12,241 bases of DNA, taken from assembly GCA_937902695.1 (NCBI GenBank), contig CALFNI010000419.1:1-12241 (forward strand), in the 5' to 3' direction. This DNA is from an uncultured Rhodanobacteraceae bacterium (GTDB lineage: Bacteria; Pseudomonadota; Gammaproteobacteria; Xanthomonadales; Rhodanobacteraceae). Positions 1 to 7,229 of the stretch are shown in pieces. Both the position numbers and the translations under genes were made by a program. The notes below the pieces were generated by a model. That model saw only the letters and a program-made list of their open reading frames with translations. It did not search any database and had not been told where the DNA came from. Position 1 is the stretch's first letter. Every line of letters begins with the position of its first letter.

Positions 1-1
1 T

Positions 2-406
2 TCCTCGCAGCAGACGGCGCTCGGCGTCAACGCGTCCGAGAGCGGCCTCATCGACTACCTCGAGCATCCCGAACTCAGCGTCGAGAAGATCCTCTACCAC
101 ACAGGCATTCCGCGCCTGCGCCTGATCCCGGCGGGGCGCCAGCGCGAGATCAGCGCGGAATACTTCTCCTCGTTCCGCATGCGCGCGGTGATCGATTCGC
201 TGCGCAGCCGCTACAACGATCGCTATCTTTTCCTGGACAGTCCGGCGGTCAAGGGCTCGCCGGATGCGCGCATTCTCGCCGACCTCGCCGACTTCGTCGT
301 GCTCGTGGTCGGCTATGGCCGCGACACGCCGGACGCCGTGAACAAGGCGCTGGCGAACTTCGATCAGAACAAGGTTGCCGGCGTCGTGTTCAACCACGTG
401 CCCTAG
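2..406 (+). CDS. CpsD/EpsG-like tyrosine autokinase, C-terminal part (5' end outside window)
   Basis: The reading frame is open from base 2 to the TAG at 404-406, giving 134 residues of the C-terminal half of a P-loop kinase of the CpsD/CapB/Wzc-cytoplasmic type. In this family the protein controls polymer length and export through cycles of autophosphorylation on the cytoplasmic face, usually with a Wzz-like membrane partner. Visible marks are the stretch GLIDYLEHPE near the start, the IPAGR segment typical of the family, and the Walker B motif LFLDSP (Asp codon at 236-238). This is followed by the LADFVVLVV strand. Walker A lies upstream of the window. The protein stops at GVVFNHVP, right after the nucleotide-binding fold, with no tyrosine-rich tail. 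It ends 23 bases before the beta-barrel gene, so the two are probably co-transcribed. Family assignment is firm; the specific EpsG/XrtA-type assignment is inferred from context. Confidence 0.85.
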   Translation, partial: SSQQTALGVNASESGLIDYLEHPELSVEKILYHTGIPRLRLIPAGRQREISAEYFSSFRMRAVIDSLRSRYNDRYLFLDSPAVKGSPDARILADLADFVVLVVGYGRDTPDAVNKALANFDQNKVAGVVFNHVP

Positions 407-414
407 GCAACGGG

Positions 415-424
415 AAGGGGGAGG
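415..424 (+). promoter_or_regulatory. Strong ribosome binding site for the beta-barrel gene
   Basis: A purine run, AAGGGGGAGG, ends five bases before the ATG at 430. It is the best Shine-Dalgarno-like sequence on the plus strand of the window and fixes the start of the outer-membrane protein gene. Confidence 0.7.
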
Positions 425-429
425 GGGTC

Positions 430-1758
430 ATGCTGCCGCGATACCCGCTTGTGTGCGTGCCCGGCCTGGTGCTCGCATTCGCAGTGCCGTCCATGGCGCT
501 CGCCGCGCCCATCGACTACCACATCGATCTCGGCCTCGAGCACAACGACAACGTGAATCTCAGCGAGCACGATCCGGTCAGCGAGGACATCCTCGAGCCG
601 CAGATCGCGTTCGGCCTCGCGCAGGACGGCGCGACCGTGCAGGCGGCCGCCAACGGCGTCCTGCAATACCGCGATTACCTCGGCGGCGAGTTCTCCGACG
701 AAGTACGCGGCCAGCTCGCGGGCCGCGTCAACTGGACGGCCGTGCCGCAGCGGCTGAACATCACCGTCCAGGACTATCTCTCCGTGCAGCCCGTGAATGC
801 GCTGCAGCCGAACACGCCCAACAATCAGCAGCAGACCAATGTCTTCGCGGTCGTGCCGACGCTCGATTTCCGCGTCGGCGAGACGGTGCGCGGCGAGGCG
901 GACCTGCGCTACGTCAACAGCTATGCCGACAAGACCAAGCAGTTCAACTCGCAGCGCGCCGGTGCCGCGCTGCGCCTGATCAAGGATCTTGATCCGACCA
1001 GCGCGATCTCGGCGAACGCCGAGGACGAGCATATCCACTTCACCGACGCCATCGGCGGCCCGGATTACAACCGTTACAGCGTATTCGGCCGCTACACGCA
1101 GAAATGGAACAAGGTCGATCTCGTCGCCGATCTCGGCTACATGTGGCTCAACTATTCGGGCAACGCGTTCGCCGATCGCGACGAACCGCTCGGCCGCGCC
1201 ACGCTCAGCTGGCACTCGAGCGAGCGCAGCACTTTCACACTCGATCTCGCCTATCAGTTCTCCGATGCGGCCTCGAGCATGATCGCAACGACCGACGTCC
1301 AGACACCGACCAGCGGGCAGCCGCCGGCCGGGATCGCCGTCGGCGACGCCACGACGACTTCGCAGGCCTATCTCGAGCACCGGCTCGGCGTCGGGTATCG
1401 CTGGGCCGGCGAGCGGCTGACGTTCAATGTCAATCCGTATTACCGCGAGCTCGACTACTCCGACGGCGCGACGCTGACGACCGGACTCAACGAGACCGAC
1501 CGCGGCGTCACGGCGGGCCTGTCCTATCTGCTGCGGCCGCTGCTGACGCTCGGTCTCGCCGCGACCGGCGAGAATCTCCGCTACGACAGCATCGGGCGCG
1601 AGGACAAGACCTGGATGCTGAGTGCGATCCTGAGTCAGCAATGGACGCGCAACTGGGGCGGGCGGATCGAGCTGACGCACTACAAGCGCGACAGCAACGT
1701 CGTGGACCAGAGCTTCGACCAGAACATCGTCTACTTCGCCCTCGTCTACACGCGCTGA
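430..1758 (+). CDS. EpsL-like outer-membrane beta-barrel protein of the EPS locus
   Basis: The product is 442 residues. Residues 1-25 form a signal peptide (hydrophobic core about 7-19, ALA just before a likely cleavage at 25/26). The mature protein opens with GLEHNDNVNLSE (residues 35-46), the kind of D-x-N-x-x-L start seen in EPS-associated barrels. It continues with alternating polar and aromatic strands to the end, and the C-terminus carries DQSFDQNIVYFALVY. This pattern, the length and the position directly after the autokinase fit EpsL/TIGR03014-TIGR03016-type proteins of exosortase-linked EPS loci. These are thought to sit in the outer membrane and assist polymer secretion or anchoring; their molecular role is not established. 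The final residue is Arg rather than the usual Phe, which is unusual for a BAM substrate but seems tolerated in this group. The start is fixed by a strong ribosome binding site. Confidence 0.75.
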   Translation: MLPRYPLVCVPGLVLAFAVPSMALAAPIDYHIDLGLEHNDNVNLSEHDPVSEDILEPQIAFGLAQDGATVQAAANGVLQYRDYLGGEFSDEVRGQLAGRVNWTAVPQRLNITVQDYLSVQPVNALQPNTPNNQQQTNVFAVVPTLDFRVGETVRGEADLRYVNSYADKTKQFNSQRAGAALRLIKDLDPTSAISANAEDEHIHFTDAIGGPDYNRYSVFGRYTQKWNKVDLVADLGYMWLNYSGNAFADRDEPLGRATLSWHSSERSTFTLDLAYQFSDAASSMIATTDVQTPTSGQPPAGIAVGDATTTSQAYLEHRLGVGYRWAGERLTFNVNPYYRELDYSDGATLTTGLNETDRGVTAGLSYLLRPLLTLGLAATGENLRYDSIGREDKTWMLSAILSQQWTRNWGGRIELTHYKRDSNVVDQSFDQNIVYFALVYTR

Positions 1759-1796
1759 CATGCGCCGCATCGGTGCCGGCGCGACGAGCCTTCCGT

Positions 1797-1811
1797 ATCC
1801 CCGGCGGGGAT
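1797..1811. repeat. Inverted repeat between the barrel gene and galE
   Basis: ATCCCC-GGC-GGGGAT is a perfect 6-base inverted repeat around a 3-base loop. The pairing extends to CGT (1794-1796) with ACG (1813-1815) if the G at 1812 is bulged out. It lies 38 bases after the barrel stop codon and 32 bases before the galE ATG. There is no T run, so it is not a standard intrinsic terminator. It may be an attenuating hairpin, an mRNA-stabilising element, or one copy of a genomic REP-like repeat. No second copy was noticed in this window. Confidence 0.4.
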
Positions 1812-1843
1812 GACGCTTCGCCTCCAGGAACGTTTCGAGTTCG

Positions 1844-2824
1844 ATGAGCACTATTCTCGTTACCGGCGGCGCCGGCTACATCGGCAGTCACGTCGCGCGT
1901 CAGCTCACCGGGCACGGCGAATCGGTCGTCATACTGGACAACCTCAGCACCGGATTCCGCGAGGCGACGCTCGGCGCGCCGCTCGTCGTCGGCGACGTCG
2001 GCGATCGCGCGCTGGTCGAACGCGTGCTCGCCGAGCACCGCATCGACACCGTGATGCACTTCGCCGCGCACACTATCGTGCACGAGTCGGTGCGCGATCC
2101 GCTGAAGTACTACGGCAACAACACCTGCGCCACCCGCAGCCTGCTGGCGAGCTGCGCCACCGCCGGCGTGCGCCATTTCGTGTTCTCGTCGACCGCGGCC
2201 GTGTACGGGATGCCGGCGTCCGGCGTCGCCGAGGAATCGACGCCGACGCAGCCGATCAATCCGTACGGCGCCTCGAAGCTCATGAGCGAGACGATGCTGC
2301 GCGATCTCTCGGCCGCGAGCGCGCTGCGCCACGTGATCCTGCGCTACTTCAACGTCGCCGGCTGCGATCCGTCGGGACGCATCGGCCAGTCGACGCTGCA
2401 CGCGACGCTGCTGATCAAGGTCGCCTGCGAGCACGCGGCCGGCAAGCGCGAGCGCATCGCGATCTTCGGCACCGATTATCCGACGCCGGACGGCACCTGC
2501 ATCCGCGACTACATCCATGTCGAGGATCTCGCCGCCGCGCACGTGCGCGCGCTGCAGCACCTTCGCGACGGCGGCGAATCGCTGACGCTCAACTGCGGCT
2601 ACGGCCACGGCTACAGCGTGCGCGAAGTGCTCGACACGGTCGCCCGCGTCAGCGGACGAACGCTCGATGTCGTCGAGGAACCGCGCCGCGCCGGCGATCC
2701 GCCGATGCTGATCGCCCGCAGCGATCGTCTGCAGCGCGTGCTCGGCTGGACCCCGCAGCACGACGATCTCGATTTCATCGTCGGCACTGCGCTGCAATGG
2801 GAACGCAAGACGGCACGGACATGA
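1844..2824 (+). CDS. galE: UDP-glucose 4-epimerase
   Basis: This 326-residue extended short-chain dehydrogenase is the usual length for GalE. It should interconvert UDP-glucose and UDP-galactose (possibly the N-acetyl forms) in the cytoplasm with tightly bound NAD, supplying galactose-type donors for the polymer. Visible motifs are the Rossmann glycines in GGAGYIG (residues 8-14), the DNLSTG segment after the second strand, the catalytic serine/threonine region SST (115-117), and the YGASK motif with Tyr141 and Lys145. Further GalE-type marks are RYFNVAG and the DGTCIRDYIHVEDLA stretch. The ATG at 1844 places the glycine motif at the normal distance from the N-terminus, although the upstream ribosome binding site is poor (AGGA at 1826-1829). 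The last four bases, ATGA, overlap the next gene and suggest translational coupling. Whether it accepts GlcNAc or uronic-acid forms cannot be read from the sequence. Confidence 0.93.
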   Translation: MSTILVTGGAGYIGSHVARQLTGHGESVVILDNLSTGFREATLGAPLVVGDVGDRALVERVLAEHRIDTVMHFAAHTIVHESVRDPLKYYGNNTCATRSLLASCATAGVRHFVFSSTAAVYGMPASGVAEESTPTQPINPYGASKLMSETMLRDLSAASALRHVILRYFNVAGCDPSGRIGQSTLHATLLIKVACEHAAGKRERIAIFGTDYPTPDGTCIRDYIHVEDLAAAHVRALQHLRDGGESLTLNCGYGHGYSVREVLDTVARVSGRTLDVVEEPRRAGDPPMLIARSDRLQRVLGWTPQHDDLDFIVGTALQWERKTART

Positions 2825-4620
2825 GCCGATTCCCTCGCCGCGCGGACCCTTCGCCGTGGCGCAAGGGCGCGATCGCCGTGCGCAGGCGCCGCTTGCGGCG
2901 GACGCTCGCGCTCGCGCTTTGCGTCTTCAGCGTCGGCGCCGATGCCGACGATGCCGCCTGCCCGACCGGCGCGAAGCTGCAACCGGATCTCGGCTACGTC
3001 GACAAGGGTTCGCGGGCGTTCGAGCGCTTCCATCAATGGGTCGATGGCCGGATCGAGGCGAAGGACGGCTCGCTGTCGCCGACCGATGCGGTGCTGCTCG
3101 CGTCGCTCACGCCGGATGCGAAGGCCGCCCGCGGATATTGCGACGCGGCCGTCGCCGTCGTCGACGCCCGCGTCAGGAGCGACGAGGCGGCCATCGCGCG
3201 CGGCGAGGCAGCGTCGCTCGCACACGATTCCTATCTCGAGGTTGGACCTAAGATCGCCGATCTCGCCCGGACGTTCGCCCACTGCCGCACGTCGATGTCG
3301 GACGATCAGCGCACGCGCTGGAGCGCGCTCGCCGATCAGGCCGTGTGGAACGTCTGGAATCCCAAAGCCGCGCGCTGGGGCAACGCGATCCATCCGTGGA
3401 GCGGATGGTCGATCGCCGATCCCGCCAACAACTACTACTACAGCTTCCTCGAAGCCACGATGGAATGGGCGCTCGCGAGCGGCAACGCGCAATGGCTGAA
3501 CGCGCTGTGCACGACGCTGTTGCCCGGCGTCGTCGTCGAGTTCTCGCGCCTTCCCGGCGGCGGAAGTCTCGAAGGAACGGCCTACGGCTCGGCGCAGATG
3601 CGGCTTTTCTCGCTGTATCAGACTTGGCTCGATGCGACCGGCAACGATCTCGCCAACGCGAGTCCGCACCTCACCGACGCGATTTCCTACTGGGTGCACG
3701 CGACGGTGCCGACGCTCGACCGCTTCGCGCCGATCGGCGATCAGGCGCGCGTATCGGTGCCCGAGCTCTACGACTACCAGCGGCGCCTCGTGCTCGAAGC
3801 CCGCCGTCTCACGCACGATGTCGCGGCCAGGCAGATGGCGTCCTGGTGGCTCACGAGCATTTCCGTGCGGGAGATGAAAAGCGGCGCCAATTTCCGCTAC
3901 GACCTCCTGCCGGCCGTCACGCCGGATGCCAAGCCGAAGCAGCCGTCGGCACTGACGTATTATGCGTCCGGCGTCGGCAACCTGTTCGCCCGAAGCGCAT
4001 GGTCGCGCGATGCAACGTGGCTCGCATTCGTGGCAGGAAAGTACTCCGAAAGTCATGCACACCAGGAGCAAGGCGCGTTCACGCTCTTCCAGGGCGACTG
4101 GCTCGCCGTGACCGAGAACATCTGGACGCACAGCGGGATCCAGCAGGGTACCGAAACGAACAACGTGCTTCGCTTCGTCCGCCACGGCACGACGGTGCCC
4201 CAGCACGCAGGTTCGCGCGCGCTCGTGACCATCCGTGCCGACGACGCCGGGCACGGCGCGATCGCGGCGAGCGCCGACCTCTCGCCCGTCTACGCGGACG
4301 GATCGGGCGTGCACATCTGGAAGCGCGACATCGATTTTGCGAACCGGAAACTCACGGTGCGCGATACGTTCCTGGTCGACGACGGCATGCACGCGATCTT
4401 CCAGGTCAACGTGCCGAAGAAGCCCGTCGTGGCCGCGGACGGTATCCACGCCGGCTCGTTGCTGATCCATGTCGTCGAGCCGGCGAATGCGCAGATCGAC
4501 CTCGTCGAATGGTCGCGGAAGGATCCGGCCGAGTATCTTTCCGGCTGGCGCGTCGACATCGAAGGCGGTCCCGGCAATGGGGGATTCGTGGTCGAGCTGA
4601 GCGCGGGCACGTCGAAGTGA
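2821..4620 (+). CDS. Secreted heparinase II/III-like protein (putative polysaccharide lyase)
   Basis: The protein is 599 residues if it starts at the ATG overlapping the galE stop. A GTG at 2878 (after AAGGG) would give a more ordinary signal peptide, VRRRRLRRTLALALCVFSVGA, and is a real alternative. The arginine-rich n-region could also suggest Tat export. The first part looks like the helical toroid of the family, with NNYYYSFLEATMEWAL (Asn203-Asn204 onward) and GGSLEGTAYG, whose Tyr255 aligns by eye with the catalytic tyrosine region. The C-terminal part is the beta-sandwich with SHAHQEQGAF (411-420), a version of the family's H-x-H-x-[DE]-x-G motif. Relatives cleave uronic-acid polymers by beta-elimination (heparin, alginate and related substrates). 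In an EPS locus a periplasmic trimming, quality-control or release role is plausible. The substrate cannot be deduced. The gene is tightly coupled to galE and followed by a 64-base gap. Confidence 0.8.
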   Translation: MSRFPRRADPSPWRKGAIAVRRRRLRRTLALALCVFSVGADADDAACPTGAKLQPDLGYVDKGSRAFERFHQWVDGRIEAKDGSLSPTDAVLLASLTPDAKAARGYCDAAVAVVDARVRSDEAAIARGEAASLAHDSYLEVGPKIADLARTFAHCRTSMSDDQRTRWSALADQAVWNVWNPKAARWGNAIHPWSGWSIADPANNYYYSFLEATMEWALASGNAQWLNALCTTLLPGVVVEFSRLPGGGSLEGTAYGSAQMRLFSLYQTWLDATGNDLANASPHLTDAISYWVHATVPTLDRFAPIGDQARVSVPELYDYQRRLVLEARRLTHDVAARQMASWWLTSISVREMKSGANFRYDLLPAVTPDAKPKQPSALTYYASGVGNLFARSAWSRDATWLAFVAGKYSESHAHQEQGAFTLFQGDWLAVTENIWTHSGIQQGTETNNVLRFVRHGTTVPQHAGSRALVTIRADDAGHGAIAASADLSPVYADGSGVHIWKRDIDFANRKLTVRDTFLVDDGMHAIFQVNVPKKPVVAADGIHAGSLLIHVVEPANAQIDLVEWSRKDPAEYLSGWRVDIEGGPGNGGFVVELSAGTSK

Positions 4621-4684
4621 CGATTCCGGCCGAGTCCGACGTCGCCTTCGTGCATGCCATCGGGATTGCGGGCGCGCGCGAAGC

Positions 4685-6241
4685 ATGAGCGAACGCAAGC
4701 TCCTTCTCGGCAATACGCTCTTCGCCTCCGTCGGCATCTATGTCGAGTATTTCCTCGGCATGCTCACGTCGATTCTCCTTGCGCGGTATCTCGGGCCGAG
4801 CGACTTCGGCATCTACGGCCTGATCATGTGGCTGGCCGGGCTCGGCATCGCGCTGACCAACGCCGGCATCACGACCGGAATGATCAAGTTCGTGGCCGAG
4901 CTTCGCGGCAACGGCCGCCCGGACCTGCTCGCGGCGCTGGTCCGGCTTCTGCGGCGCATGCAAAGAAGGATGCTGATCGCGGTCCTGGTCGTGAGCGCAA
5001 CGGTTTACCTCGTAGCCGGACAGAAGCTGGTCCCGGACATCAACATGGTCGGATTCGGCCTGCTGCTGCTGTCGGTATCGATGCGCGCGCCGTACATGCT
5101 CAACATCGCGGTCGCCAAGGGCTTCGAGAACTTCCGGTCGACCGCGACGATCGCCGCCATCGTCGCGCCGATCAATCTCGCGCTGGTCGGCATCGCGATT
5201 CTGGCAAGGGCATCGATCGAAGGTTTCGTGCTCGTCTATGCGCTCGTCAGCATCGGCTTCTGCTTCGTATCGGGATGGCGCATCCGCGGCCTGGTCCCGA
5301 AGGCCGAAGCCGGCCTGGAGCTTCCGCAGGAGCTCCGCGCCCGCATCCGCAACTACTCGATCTACGCGACGATCAAGATGTTCGTCGCGTTCTTCTGTGC
5401 GAGCGGCTCGGAGGTCCTGTTTCTCAACGTGTGGGGAACGTCTGCCGACGCGGGACAGTTCCGCGCGGCATATCAGCTCGCGAGCAGCGCCTCGCTGCTC
5501 GTGCCCGGCGTATTCGCCGCGACGCTGCTGCCGTTCATGGCGCGCTCGCTCGGCGAAAATCCGGATGCCGCGCGGCGGCGTTTCGTGCTGTCGATCGTGC
5601 ACCTGACGATTCTTTCGGCACCCGTCGCGGCGTTCGGCATCTCGGCGGCGCCCGACGTCATCGTTGCGCTCTACGGCGCCGCCTACCATCCGGCGGCCAT
5701 GACACTGACGTGGACCCTCGCCTCGTGCTGCCTGACGATCATCGTCGCCGGGACCGCGAGCAGCCTCCTGGTCAGCACGGACCAGCAGCGCAACATCCTC
5801 ATCGTGACGATCATGAACGGCGCCATCAAGGTTCCGGTCGGCATCTACATGATCATCCACTACGGCCTGGTCGGCGGCGTCGTGAGCTTCGCGCTCGATG
5901 CGATACTCAATGCGACCACCCAATTCTGGCTTGCGTTGCGCATCAACAAGGCGAAGCTGCCGTGGTCGCAGATCGCGCGCGTGCTCGCGGTGGCCGTCGC
6001 CGCCGCCATCCCCGCCAAGCTGATCTCGCATTACCTGCCGCCGTGGCCGGCACTGTTCCTGGGCGCCCTGGTGTTCGGGCCGCTCTACGTCATCGGCACC
6101 TTCGTCGGCGGCTGCTGGGACCACCGCAGCATCGACTACATGCACGATCTCGTGCACCGGCTCGGCCGCGCGCGACTGCACGCGATCGAAGGCTTTCTTG
6201 CCTGGGCAAAGCGCCGCGCCAACACGCCGGCCGACGCCTGA
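4685..6241 (+). CDS. Wzx-like lipid-linked oligosaccharide flippase (MOP superfamily)
   Basis: This 518-residue, very hydrophobic protein would move undecaprenyl-diphosphate-linked repeat units from the cytoplasmic to the periplasmic face of the inner membrane. The N-terminus is characteristic of the family: a short basic start, a first helix over roughly residues 7-30, then LLARYLGPSDFGIYGLI, in which the arginine-x-leucine-GP-x-x-[FY]-G element is a hallmark of polysaccharide flippases. Hydrophobic segments follow throughout, including SVLLLSV-like and VAVAAAIPAKL stretches, consistent with 12-14 membrane helices. The C-terminal tail (from about residue 470) is short, basic and cytoplasmic. 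The ATG at 4685 is the first in-frame start and has only a weak GAAG upstream. It follows the heparinase-like gene by 64 bases, in which I see no promoter or terminator. EpsK of methanolan-type loci is the closest functional analogue, but the name is not certain. Confidence 0.88.
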   Translation: MSERKLLLGNTLFASVGIYVEYFLGMLTSILLARYLGPSDFGIYGLIMWLAGLGIALTNAGITTGMIKFVAELRGNGRPDLLAALVRLLRRMQRRMLIAVLVVSATVYLVAGQKLVPDINMVGFGLLLLSVSMRAPYMLNIAVAKGFENFRSTATIAAIVAPINLALVGIAILARASIEGFVLVYALVSIGFCFVSGWRIRGLVPKAEAGLELPQELRARIRNYSIYATIKMFVAFFCASGSEVLFLNVWGTSADAGQFRAAYQLASSASLLVPGVFAATLLPFMARSLGENPDAARRRFVLSIVHLTILSAPVAAFGISAAPDVIVALYGAAYHPAAMTLTWTLASCCLTIIVAGTASSLLVSTDQQRNILIVTIMNGAIKVPVGIYMIIHYGLVGGVVSFALDAILNATTQFWLALRINKAKLPWSQIARVLAVAVAAAIPAKLISHYLPPWPALFLGALVFGPLYVIGTFVGGCWDHRSIDYMHDLVHRLGRARLHAIEGFLAWAKRRANTPADA

Positions 6242-6249
6242 ACCGGGTC

Positions 6250-6258
6250 TGATACACT
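6250..6258 (+). promoter_or_regulatory. Possible extended -10 promoter element upstream of the GT2 gene
   Basis: TG-A-TACACT matches an extended -10 box (TGn followed by four of six TATAAT bases). It sits in the 45-base gap between the flippase and glycosyltransferase genes, about 28 bases before the ATG at 6287. No convincing -35 box is seen upstream, which is acceptable for an extended -10 promoter but leaves the call weak. If active it would give the downstream glycosyltransferase and secreted-protein genes their own start. The GAAAGGA at 6267-6273 is the likely ribosome binding site, at a rather long 13-base spacing. Confidence 0.3.
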
Positions 6259-6286
6259 CCGATCGCGAAAGGAATCTGGTCGAGAA

Positions 6287-7213
6287 ATGGCAAAAGTTTC
6301 CGTCATCATTCCCGCCTACAACGCCGCTCAATTCATCGAGCTGGCCTGCCGCTCCGCAGTCGCGCAGACCCATCCGGACATGGAAGTCATCGTCATCGAC
6401 GACGGCTCGAAGGATGCGACGGCGTCCATCGCCGAATCGATTCCCGGCGTCACCTGCATCCGCAAGCCCAATGGAGGCGTCTCGTCGGCGCGCAACGTCG
6501 GCATGCGCGCCTGCCGCGGCGACCTCATCGCGTTCCTCGACGCGGACGACATCTGGCATCCGCAGAAGATCGCCGCGCAGGTCGCCCTGATGGAACGCTA
6601 TCCGGATAGCGATCTCAACTACACGCGCATCGTCTTCGAGACCGGGCAATTCCATCCCGAAGCGAAGATCCCGTTCGATCCGGTTCCGCCGCACACGCTG
6701 ATCGACGAGCTCGAGCCGACGTTCCGCAAGCCGTACCTCGGCACGTCCTCGGTGATGGTGCGCCGCCGCGCCTACGAGCGCGTCGGCGGGTTCGACGAAT
6801 CGCTGCCGTTCGCCGAGGACATCAAGTTCTTCCTGCAGGTCGTGATCAGGCAACCGCAGGTGGCCATCGTCGAGTTCCCGGCGGTGTACAAGCGGCCGGT
6901 CGCCGGCAGCCTCAGCGAAGACAGCTCCGCAGGCTACGAGAAGGTTCTGAACGTCTATCGCGAGCTCATCGAAAAGGAGCCCGACCTCGCCGCCAGGTAC
7001 CCGGCGCTCGTCGCGACCACCATCGCCGAGCATCATCTGCGGCACGGCCGCAGCGAGTTGCGCTACAACCGTCGCTCCTCGGCGATCGCATCCTATCTGC
7101 GCGCGTTCTCGGTGCGCCCGTCCGGCGCCGCCTGCCTCGGCGTCGTGACCGCGTGCACGCCGCCCGCGCTCATCCGCGCGATGCGCGGTCTCAAGAGACG
7201 TCGCGAGGCCTGA
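6287..7213 (+). CDS. Family 2 glycosyltransferase
   Basis: This 308-residue GT-A enzyme should add one sugar from a nucleotide donor to the growing lipid-linked repeat unit at the inner-membrane face. Motifs in order are the opening strand VSVIIPAYNA (residues 4-13), DDGSKD (38-43) for uridine binding, the NGGVSSARN turn (62-70), and the metal-binding DAD of FLDADD (85-87). Next come the acceptor-side segment GTSSVMVRR (152-160) and the ED pair Glu177-Asp178 in FAEDIKF, the usual catalytic-base position. About 90 helical, basic residues follow the catalytic fold. No membrane helix is evident. Donor and linkage cannot be assigned. It resembles the minus-strand GT2 gene at 8913-9668, sharing DD-x-WHPQK after the DXD motif. 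It precedes the secreted-protein gene by 16 bases, implying one transcript. Confidence 0.9.
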   Translation: MAKVSVIIPAYNAAQFIELACRSAVAQTHPDMEVIVIDDGSKDATASIAESIPGVTCIRKPNGGVSSARNVGMRACRGDLIAFLDADDIWHPQKIAAQVALMERYPDSDLNYTRIVFETGQFHPEAKIPFDPVPPHTLIDELEPTFRKPYLGTSSVMVRRRAYERVGGFDESLPFAEDIKFFLQVVIRQPQVAIVEFPAVYKRPVAGSLSEDSSAGYEKVLNVYRELIEKEPDLAARYPALVATTIAEHHLRHGRSELRYNRRSSAIASYLRAFSVRPSGAACLGVVTACTPPALIRAMRGLKRRREA

Positions 7214-7229
7214 GCTCCGACCCCGTCGC

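Noticed and set aside
403..1851. Open frame of 482 codons on the minus strand opposite the beta-barrel gene
   Set aside because: It is the antisense of a clearly coding gene with a signal peptide and strong ribosome binding site. The product is rich in Arg, Asp and Val, as expected from GC-biased antisense frames, and has no recognisable motif.
1810..2820. In-frame upstream extension of the heparinase-like gene back to an ATG at 1810
   Set aside because: This stretch lies in another frame of galE and encodes arginine-rich nonsense. The real signal peptide and conserved regions begin after 2821.
4621..4684. Possible promoter or small gene in the heparinase-flippase gap
   Set aside because: Only 64 bases with no -10/-35 pattern, hairpin with T run, or open frame with a ribosome binding site. 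It looks like a plain operon spacer.
2611..4737. Open frame of 708 codons on the minus strand opposite the heparinase-like gene
   Set aside because: Same reasoning: an antisense shadow with arginine-rich low-complexity content and no conserved motif.
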